Shown: piece by piece, positions 8,151 to 15,874 of the stretch | Layout: every line of letters starts with the position of its first letter | How positions within the stretch are numbered: the first letter of the stretch is position 1 | Source: Alphaproteobacteria bacterium | Lineage (GTDB): Bacteria; Pseudomonadota; Alphaproteobacteria; UBA6615 | Reading direction: 5' to 3' | Assembly: GCA_018666195.1 (NCBI GenBank) | Contig: JABJAG010000123.1 | Span: 1-34,222, forward strand | DNA length: 34,222 nucleotides | Made by a program: the position numbers and the translations under genes | The notes under the pieces: model-generated | What the model was told of the DNA's origin: nothing | The model's input: only the letters and a program-made list of their open reading frames with translations | Databases searched by the model: none

Positions 8151-9344
8151 CTACTTCATGTCGTACACGCCCTGGACGGGATTGTTGATCGCGTCGAGCA
8201 TGACTTCGTTGGGGGTCATGCCAGCAAACTTGGCTGCATTCTTGCGAATGTCGGCCATGAATGCCGTGGCCGGAACGCCCTTCTTCTCGGCGTCAGCAAC
8301 CCAGGCTTTCTCAACACCGTCAACAGCGGCTTTCCACTTGTCGAGTTCTGCAGCACCCATATCAACGATTTCAAGGCCCTGAGACTTCATCTTCTCAACA
8401 TTGACCAGTCCACCGTAGTCATAGAAGCCAACAGCTTCGGCAATCGCCATCTGGCGACCCCAGTTGTTGACCACAACCTGCAGGTCAGCCGGCAGATCGT
8501 CGAACCAGTCAGCGGACATGCAATATTCGATGGTCAGAACGTTGAAGCCGTTTGCGGTGCGATACTTCGAGACTTCATGCAGCTTGAAGATCAAGGCTGC
8601 GGCGTCGTTGAAGTGGATCGCGTCGATCGTGCCGCGCTGCATGGCCGTGTAAGCCGATGCACCCGGCATGGAGACCTGGGTTGCCCCAAGTGCGCCAATG
8701 ATCTGAGCATGCGTGCCGCCACCAGCGCGGACCTTCATGCCCTTAACTTCTTCAAGCGTACGAACCGGCTTGTTGTTGTACAGATGGTACGGACCGGTGT
8801 GAGCTTCGCGCATCAGCTTCACGCGGAAACGCTCGAACTCTTTCTTCAGGTACTTCGGATAGAGTTGCTCTGCCGTTGCAACCGCCTCGTGGGAGTTGTT
8901 GAACAGGAACGGCAGGCCCAGACCACCAACGACGTTGTAATCGCGGGCGGTGTAGAGCGAGAAGCAAGGTGCCTGGTCAGACAGACCGGTGCGAACTGCC
9001 TTGCGACCTTCACGTACGCCATGAACAGTCTGGGACCAGGTCGTGCTGACCTTGATCTTGCCATTCGACATTTTCTCGAGCTGGTCGAAGCCCTGGATCT
9101 GCAGCTTGGCCAGACTGGAAACAGCCGGGATATGGCTGGACGAGCGGAATTCGATAACCGGGCCGTCATAGGTGACGTTGTTTTTCCCGTAATTGTCGAG
9201 TTTGCCATCAAGCCAGTCGAGGACAACCTGAGAATTGCCTTTGGCTTCATCGACAGTGTTGCCGAACGGGCCGGCGATGGCTGAGGTGACTGCCATCAGC
9301 GTGCCGACCGTCAGGCCCGTGGTTGCTAGTAATACTTTGCGCAT
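8151..9344 (-). CDS. dctP: TRAP transporter periplasmic binding protein, DctP
   Basis: A 397-residue DctP-family solute receptor. The start is set at 9344, where ATG has a GGGAGG Shine-Dalgarno and opens a clear signal peptide (MRKVLLATTGLTVG, then a hydrophobic core, probable cleavage near SAIAG). A longer in-frame extension to 9470 is rejected because it would bury this signal. The ligand-binding arginine region is visible as VKGMKVRAGGGTHAQ, followed by LGATQVSMPGASAYTAMQRGTIDAI, where the carboxylate of the substrate is normally bound. The mature protein delivers an organic acid to DctQ-DctM. Neighbouring enzymes suggest a hydroxylated carboxylate or related compound, but this is inference. 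Confidence 0.93.
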   Translation of the reverse strand: MRKVLLATTGLTVGTLMAVTSAIAGPFGNTVDEAKGNSQVVLDWLDGKLDNYGKNNVTYDGPVIEFRSSSHIPAVSSLAKLQIQGFDQLEKMSNGKIKVSTTWSQTVHGVREGRKAVRTGLSDQAPCFSLYTARDYNVVGGLGLPFLFNNSHEAVATAEQLYPKYLKKEFERFRVKLMREAHTGPYHLYNNKPVRTLEEVKGMKVRAGGGTHAQIIGALGATQVSMPGASAYTAMQRGTIDAIHFNDAAALIFKLHEVSKYRTANGFNVLTIEYCMSADWFDDLPADLQVVVNNWGRQMAIAEAVGFYDYGGLVNVEKMKSQGLEIVDMGAAELDKWKAAVDGVEKAWVADAEKKGVPATAFMADIRKNAAKFAGMTPNEVMLDAINNPVQGVYDMK

Positions 9345-9457
9345 TGGGTTCCTCCCTAGAGAAATGAGCGCTTTCACGCCCTTGTTAGAACTTTGCTGGG
9401 CACCCTGAATTGGGTCAAGTTTGCCCGTCACACACATCCGTGAGTGCATACTCTGGG

Positions 9458-9474
9458 ATGTACAGCACATACAT
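9458..9474. promoter_or_regulatory. Inverted repeat upstream of dctP
   Basis: ATGTA (9458-9462) and TACAT (9470-9474) form a 17-bp interrupted palindrome about 115 nt before the dctP start. A TTGACC hexamer on the minus strand (9418-9413) could be a -35 element, but I cannot find a convincing -10. Possible operator for an unidentified regulator. Confidence 0.3.
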
Positions 9475-9502
9475 GCAATCCCATGGCACCACGAAAGACT
9501 AA

Positions 9503-9526
9503 GGGGCGCTGACGAGTCAGCGCCCC
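9503..9526 (-). terminator. Hairpin downstream of the cyclase gene
   Basis: GGGGCGCTGAC (9503-9513) pairs perfectly with GTCAGCGCCCC (9516-9526), 5 bases beyond the cyclase stop codon. The minus strand continues TTAGTC, so the T-tract is poor. It probably ends or attenuates the tetR-cyclase transcript before dctP, which then needs its own promoter in the 187-bp gap. Confidence 0.6.
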
Positions 9527-9531
9527 CCTAA

Positions 9532-10515
9532 TTACTTAATCGCAAGCGGATTGACCGGTGAGCCCACCGCGCCTGTGATCGGAAGCGCCGGTGCCACGAA
9601 CATGAATTCGTACACTTTGTCTTCGGCGCAATCGTCGGCGATATCTTTGAGATAGAAGATTTCGCCCATCGTCAGCCCCAGGATCGGAATTGCGATCCAG
9701 TGCCAGGGCTGGTTGATGTTCTCGTCGGTTTCGCACGGGCGAACTTCGTTGCCCCACGTGTCCGATGCATAGCCTGCGATCTCTTTTTCGAAGATCCAGT
9801 CGAGGGTCTCGAACGCCATGCCAGCAGCATCGCCACCGGCATATCCGTCCCAGCTGCCATCGTTCAGGCAACGTTCCATCATGCCTGTGCGCAGCACCAC
9901 ATAGTCACCCTTGCGAACTTCGACGCCCTGATCTTCACAGGCTTCGTCGAGATCCTTGCAGGTGATCGGGTAGCCGTCTTCGAGGCATTCAATGCCCTTA
10001 ACGCGCGGAATGTCGAGGAAGACACCGCGGCCCGTCATTTTGTCCTTGGTCTTTTCGATACCGGCTTTCTGGGCGCCAGCGGAGGTGACTTCGCGGCATT
10101 CGTAGCCGTTCCACATGTGGTCCCAATAAAAGACATGGCCGAGACCATCCCACTGGGTGCCGCACTGCAGCGGCATCATGACCAGATCGTCCGCGCCGCG
10201 AATGCCGCGGTGGTCGAGCGTGCCAGCCCAAGCGTCGGTGCCGGTGCGGGTCATCATGTGGATCGGGTTGAACCGGCCCATGGCGGGGTAGGGAGTCTTG
10301 GCGCCCTGCGGACCGAACTGATCGTAGTTCAGGCCCATGGACATGACTTTGCCCTTCTTGACCAGCTGAGCTGCGGCAACAACGTCGTCTTCGGTGGTGT
10401 AATTGAGGGTGCCGATCTCGTCATCGGGGCCCCATTTGCCCCAGTTTTTGCATTTCTCGGCAAACTCTTCGAGAATTTCATGCGTCACGCGCATGTCGCT
10501 ATTGGGATTCGCCAT
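9532..10515 (-). CDS. Cyclase-family (kynurenine formamidase-like) hydrolase
   Basis: A 327-residue protein of the putative cyclase family, to which bacterial kynurenine formamidase KynB belongs; members hydrolyse amide or ester bonds using bound metal. The family's metal motif H-x-G-T-H-x-D-x3-H appears as Q117-C-G-T-Q121-W-D123-G-L-G-H127: both first histidines are glutamine while D123 and H127 remain. The GTQWD form recurs in longer (about 320-residue) members, so this is a subfamily trait, but metal use may differ. The ATG at 10515 has an AGAAGGAA ribosome-binding site and follows the tetR stop by 15 bp. The pair is probably co-transcribed and under TetR control. Confidence 0.83.
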   Translation of the reverse strand: MANPNSDMRVTHEILEEFAEKCKNWGKWGPDDEIGTLNYTTEDDVVAAAQLVKKGKVMSMGLNYDQFGPQGAKTPYPAMGRFNPIHMMTRTGTDAWAGTLDHRGIRGADDLVMMPLQCGTQWDGLGHVFYWDHMWNGYECREVTSAGAQKAGIEKTKDKMTGRGVFLDIPRVKGIECLEDGYPITCKDLDEACEDQGVEVRKGDYVVLRTGMMERCLNDGSWDGYAGGDAAGMAFETLDWIFEKEIAGYASDTWGNEVRPCETDENINQPWHWIAIPILGLTMGEIFYLKDIADDCAEDKVYEFMFVAPALPITGAVGSPVNPLAIK

Positions 10516-10530
10516 CGTGGTAGTTCCTTC

Positions 10531-11238
10531 TTACTTGGCTTGGATTGAATTGATGTCGTGAAGTGTCTCCGATGTCCTGGCAGGGGACATCGTCGGATTG
10601 CGGAAAAGCTGTGCGATCATCGGCACCAGAGTGTCGAGCGCCTGTCCGGGGTCGGACGGGTCGCAATCGCCGTTGCTGAGAATTTGAATGCGGCCCGGAT
10701 TGGCCAGCGTATAGACCATGGTGCCCAGCATAATGTGGAAACGCCAATGCAGGTCGTGGGATGAAAGATCCGGGAGCGCGTCTTGCAACGCATCCAGAAA
10801 TTGTCCGGTCGAATCGTTGAAATAGCGGGCGTAAAGTTCGCGGGTCTGTTCGGTGTTTTCGGCGAGCATGCGGCCGCGAAACCGTGCGAATCCGTTCCCG
10901 CCGTGTTGTCCGCGCATGCCTGGCTCAAGAAAAGCACGAACGATCTGCTCGAGTAGCGGCGGCCGTCCCGGCTCTGCGCGACAGTCTTGCAGCAGGGTTT
11001 CGCGTTCATCGGCGATGCCCGTTGCGTGGCGTGCGAAGACGGCCTCGAGAAGCCCCATCTTGGAGCCGAAATGATAATTGGCAGCGGCTGAGTTGGCACC
11101 GGCTTCGGCGGTAATGGCGCGCAGAGATACGCCGTTGCTTCCGTGTTCCGAAAACAACTTCTGCGCTGCGTCAAGAATGCGCTGGCGGGTCAACTCGCCT
11201 CGCGCTTCTCCGGCTTTCTCAAGCGGAAGTGCTGTCAC
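10531..11238 (-). CDS. TetR/AcrR-family transcriptional repressor
   Basis: A TetR-family regulator with an N-terminal DNA-binding domain: TRQRILDAAQKLFSEHG, then the helix-turn-helix region VSLRAITAEAGANSAAANYHF and GSKMGLLEAVF. A helical ligand-binding domain follows. I place the start at the GTG at 11238 (235 residues) because a strong GGAGG lies just upstream (11243-11247). Upstream in-frame starts at 11274 (ATG) and 11292 (TTG) have no ribosome-binding site, and the latter falls inside the promoter. A palindromic operator overlaps its own promoter, so it is almost certainly autoregulated and controls the downstream cyclase gene. The inducer is probably the pathway substrate or an intermediate. 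Confidence 0.9.
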   Translation of the reverse strand: MTALPLEKAGEARGELTRQRILDAAQKLFSEHGSNGVSLRAITAEAGANSAAANYHFGSKMGLLEAVFARHATGIADERETLLQDCRAEPGRPPLLEQIVRAFLEPGMRGQHGGNGFARFRGRMLAENTEQTRELYARYFNDSTGQFLDALQDALPDLSSHDLHWRFHIMLGTMVYTLANPGRIQILSNGDCDPSDPGQALDTLVPMIAQLFRNPTMSPARTSETLHDINSIQAK

Positions 11239-11280
11239 TTTTCCTCCCATGGCGTCCGTTGGCCGGATGCTCATGGGAAG

Positions 11281-11309
11281 ATATTCAATCAAGCGTTTGA
11301 TTGAGTCAA
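11281..11309 (-). promoter_or_regulatory. tetR promoter with embedded palindromic operator
   Basis: On the minus strand TTGACT (11309-11304) and GAATAT (11286-11281) are spaced by 17 nt, a good sigma-70-type promoter. A perfect inverted repeat TCAATCAA-N4-TTGATTGA (11285-11304) fills the spacer. Repressor binding here would block RNA polymerase directly, and transcription would begin near 11274, upstream of the GTG start at 11238. Confidence 0.8.
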
Positions 11310-11348
11310 TTGCTTGTCGAAACGCCTGTGTATGGAATTGGCGGCGCC

Positions 11349-12524
11349 TTACTTGGTGGTGCCACCCAGCACATCGGCCACCCAGTCGGTCATGTACTCA
11401 ACCGCGAGCGCGCCATGATCGACCTGGCAATGCTCGACCCCGCCATCGTCAGCCGTGAAGACTTTGAGCTCCGCGCGTGGACTTTTCACAGCTTCGCGGA
11501 TGGTTTTCTGGGCCATTTCCAGCGGGATTTGCCTGTCACCTTCGCCATGCACGACAAGCAGGGGACACTCGATATTGGGGACGGCCTCTTCCAGATTCAT
11601 CCGGTCGACGACCTCAAGAATCTCTTCGGCCGAATTGGTGCCGAACACCCAGTTCATATGCTCTTCCCAATGGGAGACCGACAGCTTGGTGCCGGTGCCA
11701 TCAAGACGGCCGCGGGTGATCTTGCCGTAATCGTTGATGCCGCCCCAGGCGACAGCGCATTTCAGGCGATGCTCGAAACCGGCGGCGCGCGGCACGTAGT
11801 AGCCACCCAGGCTGATGCCGGCCATGCCGATGCGGTCGGAATCCACATCCGGGCGGCCTTCCAGATAGTCGACAGCCGCGCCGGCGGGAACTTCGGTTTC
11901 CGGGAACAGTTTGAGATCGCGCAGGCGCAAGGCTTCGCCAACACCCGGGTGATCGATCAGCAGGGTGGAAATGCCACGCGCAGCATAGGCACGCGCGATA
12001 CCGGCGAGATAGAGGAACTCTTTCATCACATCCAGACCATCGAAATGGACGATGCAGGGTGCCGGGCCGTCGCCTTGCACGGCTTTCGGGTTGGCCGGGA
12101 AGAACAAGGCAGGCAGGCCCGTATCCTTGTAGGGGACCTCGACCCATTCGACCGGGCCGTTCTCGCGTTCGACGCCTTTGCGGAACATGTCGAGCATCTG
12201 CTTATAGGTCTCGATCCGAATTGGCGCTTCGGACTTACACATCCGTTCTGCCGTCATGTAGTAGACCGCTGCCCGTTTGTACTTGGCGCTGGCGCTGAGC
12301 CGGCGTCCGGCTGCGTCGTCTTCGTCGGCCAGACGTTCGCTGCGTTCGCCGAGCATCATCCAGCGTGCGTGCCAGGCGTCATTGGCCGCATCATCATTGG
12401 CGGCGGCAACGGGCTTGAGGGGTTCGAGCGCCTCATGCACTTCGGACAGAACGGCACCGGCATTGATCGCCATGACGGCAGCCATCGACCAGGGATAATT
12501 GTCAGGGAAATATTCGAACATCAT
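11349..12524 (-). CDS. Alpha/beta hydrolase, DHPON hydrolase-like
   Basis: A 391-residue serine hydrolase with a long helical N-terminal region (about residues 1-130) before the alpha/beta core, the layout of the 2,6-dihydroxypseudooxynicotine hydrolase/esterase group, which cleaves C-C or ester bonds. The nucleophile is S238 in GISLGGYYVPRAA. The acid is probably the Asp in VHGEGDRQIP and the base the His in GVEHCQVDH. It lies 54 bp after the tartrate dehydratase-like gene on the same strand, with a GGAG ribosome-binding site. A related enzyme with the same core motif is encoded at 26575-27645. It probably cleaves a pathway intermediate; the exact reaction is unknown. Confidence 0.85.
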   Translation of the reverse strand: MMFEYFPDNYPWSMAAVMAINAGAVLSEVHEALEPLKPVAAANDDAANDAWHARWMMLGERSERLADEDDAAGRRLSASAKYKRAAVYYMTAERMCKSEAPIRIETYKQMLDMFRKGVERENGPVEWVEVPYKDTGLPALFFPANPKAVQGDGPAPCIVHFDGLDVMKEFLYLAGIARAYAARGISTLLIDHPGVGEALRLRDLKLFPETEVPAGAAVDYLEGRPDVDSDRIGMAGISLGGYYVPRAAGFEHRLKCAVAWGGINDYGKITRGRLDGTGTKLSVSHWEEHMNWVFGTNSAEEILEVVDRMNLEEAVPNIECPLLVVHGEGDRQIPLEMAQKTIREAVKSPRAELKVFTADDGGVEHCQVDHGALAVEYMTDWVADVLGGTTK

Positions 12525-12578
12525 GATGGCGGTCTCCTTATTTCTGGTTCGTCGGGGTCTGACACCCCGTATTGCGAG

Positions 12579-13754
12579 CTAGTCGGACGAAAGTTTTGAC
12601 ATGACTTTGTACAGTTCGGCCTGTGCCTCAAATCCAATGCCCGGACGATCTTCGTCCAGGGTCAGGTATCCATCGATGACTTCCGCATCGTCGGCGAAAT
12701 CAGAGAACATGCCAAAGGTGTTGGGGTAGGATTCACAGAGCAGCATGCCAAGCCCGGCTGCGATGTGCAGGGACATCTGATTGCCGCCATGGGGCATCAG
12801 ACCATTTTCGGTCCAGCCATTCTCTTTCAGCATCTTGATTGTGCGCGTGACCGCCACAACGCCGTAGCTCTGGGGCGGATCGGTCTGCAGCACATCGTGA
12901 TCGGCGCGCATGCCGCCAAAGCGGACGAGGTTCTGTACATCCTGGGTCGAGAACAAATTCTCGCCGGTCGCCAGCGGCGCCTCGTAGACATCGGCCAGTT
13001 CGGCGAGCAATCCATAGTCGAGAGGATCGGTTGCCTCCTCGTACCAGCGAAGATTGTAGGGGGTCATGGCCTTGGCGTATTCGAAGGCAGCCTCACGGGT
13101 GAGGCCACAATTAGCGTCGACGGCCAGGTTCCAGCCATCATCGCCAACCAGTTTGAGAACCGCTTCAAGGCGCGACATGTCTTCGGCCACGCTGGCGCCG
13201 CCGATTTTCATTTTGAGCTGGGAGTAACCCATATCGAGATAACCGCGCATTTCGTCGAGCAGTTCGGGCGTTCCCTTACCTGGTGCGTACCAGCCACCGC
13301 CCACATAGACGAACATTTTCGGCTTGGCGCCGCCCGGATTGTAACGCGCCTCGATCGAGCGGAAGGCCGGCTTCTCTTCGATCTTCGCGATCGCGTCCCA
13401 GACGGCAAATTCGATGGTGCCAATCCCCACTGACCGATCCGAATGGCCACCGGGTTTCTCGCCCTGCATCATCACGGCGAGAATTTTCTCGGGGTCCAGA
13501 TTGTCCCGTTCCTCGTCAATCAGACTGTCGGGATCCGCATCGAGGATGCGCGGGATGAACCGCGCGCGCATCTGTGCACCACAGGCGTAGCGTCCTGTGG
13601 AGTTGAAGGCGTAACCGACGACGGGTTTTCCGTCGCGGATGACATCGGTGATGACAGCAACCACCGAGGTGGTCATTTGGCTGAAATCGAACACTGCATT
13701 TCGCAGTTTCAAATTCAGGGGGATCGCGATTTCGCGGATATCGGTAATGCGCAT
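12579..13754 (-). CDS. Enolase-superfamily dehydratase, D-tartrate dehydratase-like
   Basis: A 391-residue member of the mandelate racemase/muconate lactonizing group. It resembles the Bradyrhizobium D-tartrate dehydratase as I recall it, along the whole length (for example the MTTS, FNS-x-GRY, NLDP, EKPGGH, GEMRGYLD-like and PHGG-x-QMSL segments). Catalytic residues fall at the expected places: K181-x-K183 in LKMKIGG, metal ligands D213 (VDAN), E239 (WYEE) and E265 (ATGE), and H322 in PHGG. Such enzymes abstract the proton next to a carboxylate and eliminate water from a hydroxy acid to give a 2-oxo acid. It sits between the CoA ligase (46-bp gap) and the hydrolase. The precise substrate is inferred, not proven. 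Confidence 0.88.
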   Translation of the reverse strand: MRITDIREIAIPLNLKLRNAVFDFSQMTTSVVAVITDVIRDGKPVVGYAFNSTGRYACGAQMRARFIPRILDADPDSLIDEERDNLDPEKILAVMMQGEKPGGHSDRSVGIGTIEFAVWDAIAKIEEKPAFRSIEARYNPGGAKPKMFVYVGGGWYAPGKGTPELLDEMRGYLDMGYSQLKMKIGGASVAEDMSRLEAVLKLVGDDGWNLAVDANCGLTREAAFEYAKAMTPYNLRWYEEATDPLDYGLLAELADVYEAPLATGENLFSTQDVQNLVRFGGMRADHDVLQTDPPQSYGVVAVTRTIKMLKENGWTENGLMPHGGNQMSLHIAAGLGMLLCESYPNTFGMFSDFADDAEVIDGYLTLDEDRPGIGFEAQAELYKVMSKLSSD

Positions 13755-13800
13755 GATGGATAACTCTTACGATGGGAGGATGGCGTGCGCCAACTCCCGA

Positions 13801-15318
13801 TCAGTTTTTGGGTGTTGAAAACCTTTCGCGCACTTCGCGGCGCAGGACTTTGCCGACGGCGCTGCGCGGCAGGTCCGCGACAAGATGGATGTTCTTCGGG
13901 GCCTTCACCGACCCAAGTTGTTCCTTGGCATGAGCGATGATGTCTGCGGGGCTGGCTGTTGCCCCGTCGCGAAGCTGGACCGCGGCTTCAACCCGCTCGC
14001 CCCAATGATCGTCCTCGGCGCCGAAGACAACGCATTCATAGACATCGGGGTGTCTGACCAGCGCGCCTTCGACGTCACCGGGGTACACATTGAAACCGCC
14101 GGAAATAATCACATCGCGCAGGCGATCTTTCAGGAACAGATAGCCCCGTTCGTCGATCACGCCACCATCGCCGGTGTGGAGCCAGCCATCCTTGAAGGCT
14201 TCTGCGGTGGCTTTCGGGTTCTTGTAATAGCCGGTCATCGTCAGACCGCCGCGGACCACGACTTCACCCTGTTCGCCGGGTGGCAGGATGTTGCCGTCGG
14301 GATCCTTGATTTCGACCCGCATCAGCGGCGTGGCGCGGCCGACTGAGCCATTGTTTTCGTCCATCTCCAGCTCTGCCGAATTCATGGTTGTGCAAACCGA
14401 CGAGGCCTCGGTCTGGCCATACAGCGTTTCGAGTGCGTGCGGGAAAACCTCCTGGGCCTGGCGAACTTTTTCGGGCGGCATGGGGGCCGCACCGTAAATG
14501 AGGTGACGCAGTTTGGGGAATTTGCGTGCCGCCACGTCCGGCTCGGCCATGGTTTTGTAGATCATGGTGGGCGGCATGAAGATGGTGCTGGCATCACGTT
14601 TTTCAAACGCGTGCAGGATGCGATCCGGGTCCGGTGTGGGCAGCACGATGTTGCGGCCACCGGCTGCGAAAATCGGCAACATCAGGATGAAGGCAGCATG
14701 ACTGACCGGTGCGGCGGCGACCTGAACGTCGTCGGCGTTCATGCGAAACACCGAGAGCACCGTGCCGATCAGGGTGACACCCGTTCGGTAGGGCTGCATG
14801 ACGGCCTTGGGCAGGCCGGTCGACCCACCCGTGAATTTGATCGCCTGCAAATCCGTGTTGGGGTCGAGCAGATGGCGTACCGGGCGTTTGCCGCGAAAGG
14901 CATCAATCAGCCCGTCGATACTGTCATCTGCTGATGTGCGCCCGTCCGGACCAGCAATCACCAGGGGCGTATCACCGATATCGAACGCGTCGCGCGCCGC
15001 GTCATCAGCAAACATCATGTCGGGTTCAACCAGATTCATCAGCGCAGTGTTTTCGGCCTTGCCGCTGCGCGGGTTCACCGCCACCCAGATATGCCCGGCC
15101 AGTTGGGTGGCAAGAATGCCAATCACATGCTGCAGGTTGTTGAAGCCGCAGGCGCCGATCTTGGCCTGCGGCGTCGGGAATCGGGTCTGCAGGGCCGCGC
15201 CCAATGCTTCAACACGTTCCACCAGTTCGCGATAGGTCAGCTGGGTTGTGTCGTCTTCCAGAGCAATGCCATCCGGATTGATCTGGCGTCCGCGGTAAAG
15301 GCTGTCGATGGGAAGCAT
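13801..15318 (-). CDS. AMP-forming acyl-CoA synthetase
   Basis: A 505-residue class I adenylate-forming enzyme that activates a carboxylic acid with ATP to an acyl-adenylate and then the CoA thioester. Motifs in order: the P-loop FTGGSTGLPKAV near 165-176 (a slightly unusual form of the usual SSGTTGxPK), LYGQTEAS, the A8 hinge region DGWLHTGDGGVIDERGYL, GGFNVYPGDVE, and the catalytic lysine in the C-terminal PRSAVGKVLRREVR. It is the first gene of the minus-strand catabolic run and divergent from a Rid-family gene. The chain length or type of acid cannot be told from sequence. It could act on the product of the hydrolase or on the imported compound. Confidence 0.92.
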   Translation of the reverse strand: MLPIDSLYRGRQINPDGIALEDDTTQLTYRELVERVEALGAALQTRFPTPQAKIGACGFNNLQHVIGILATQLAGHIWVAVNPRSGKAENTALMNLVEPDMMFADDAARDAFDIGDTPLVIAGPDGRTSADDSIDGLIDAFRGKRPVRHLLDPNTDLQAIKFTGGSTGLPKAVMQPYRTGVTLIGTVLSVFRMNADDVQVAAAPVSHAAFILMLPIFAAGGRNIVLPTPDPDRILHAFEKRDASTIFMPPTMIYKTMAEPDVAARKFPKLRHLIYGAAPMPPEKVRQAQEVFPHALETLYGQTEASSVCTTMNSAELEMDENNGSVGRATPLMRVEIKDPDGNILPPGEQGEVVVRGGLTMTGYYKNPKATAEAFKDGWLHTGDGGVIDERGYLFLKDRLRDVIISGGFNVYPGDVEGALVRHPDVYECVVFGAEDDHWGERVEAAVQLRDGATASPADIIAHAKEQLGSVKAPKNIHLVADLPRSAVGKVLRREVRERFSTPKN

Positions 15319-15402
15319 GGAAAATCAGTCCGGTTGAATTTCAAACGTCGTGCATGGGTGCCGTCAGTTCGCGTAACATGAACCCTAACGAGCCGAGATT
15401 GT

Positions 15403-15417
15403 CACGCATCATGCGTG
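15403..15417. promoter_or_regulatory. Palindrome in the divergent CoA ligase/Rid promoter region
   Basis: CACGCAT-C-ATGCGTG is a perfect inverted repeat with 7-bp arms around one base, in the 130-bp region between the divergent acyl-CoA synthetase and Rid genes and about 30 nt before the Rid start. Its position suits an operator. It does not match the TetR operator at 11285-11304, so a different regulator would be needed. Confidence 0.4.
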
Positions 15418-15448
15418 TTCATTCGGTCTCACATTCTGGGAGAGAACC

Positions 15449-15874
15449 ATGCCGAAGAAAGTTGAACACTGCCACTGGCCCGACGCGCCCGATATCTGGA
15501 TGCCTTATGCTCCCGCGATCAAGGTCACAGGCGGGACGACCGTTTATCTGGCGGGTGTGACCGCGGCCCCGGTCTATCACAGCCATCCACACATCCCGGC
15601 AGAGTTCGCAGATATGCCCGATGATATGGATGGGCAGGCACGTGCGGTGCTGGAGAATATGCGCAAGGGCCTCGACGCCGTGGGTGCCACGTTTGAGGAT
15701 ATTGTCACGGCAGACCGCTTTCTGACTGACATGTCCCAGCAGGATACCCTCAACAAGGTCTGGGCCGAATATTTCGGGGACGCCAAGCCTGCCACCACAA
15801 CAGTTCAGATTGTTCAGCTCGCGACTGATCCGCGTTGTGTGCTCGAGGTCAATGCGATCGCGATCATCGACTGA
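15449..15874 (+). CDS. Rid-family (RidA/YjgF-like) protein
   Basis: A 141-residue Rid-superfamily protein with the typical fold: TTVYLAGVTAAPVY, MRKGLDAVGATFEDIVTADRFLTDM and the C-terminal VLEVNAIAII. Archetypal RidA hydrolyses reactive enamine/imine intermediates and depends on an arginine (Arg105 in E. coli) before the last strands. At that place this protein reads KPATTTVQIV, with no arginine by eye alignment, so it is probably from a Rid subfamily lacking that activity. A GGGAGAG-like ribosome-binding site precedes the ATG. It is divergent from the catabolic CoA ligase and ends immediately beside the stop of the convergent MFS gene (TGATCA). Confidence 0.88.
   Translation: MPKKVEHCHWPDAPDIWMPYAPAIKVTGGTTVYLAGVTAAPVYHSHPHIPAEFADMPDDMDGQARAVLENMRKGLDAVGATFEDIVTADRFLTDMSQQDTLNKVWAEYFGDAKPATTTVQIVQLATDPRCVLEVNAIAIID

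Noticed and set aside
9345-9470. N-terminal extension of DctP to an ATG at 9470
   Set aside because: It would bury the signal peptide and the strong GGGAGG site in front of 9344.
11301-12599. 432-codon plus-strand frame opposite the alpha/beta hydrolase
   Set aside because: The minus-strand hydrolase has a full catalytic set; the plus frame has no recognisable domain and would run across the TetR promoter.
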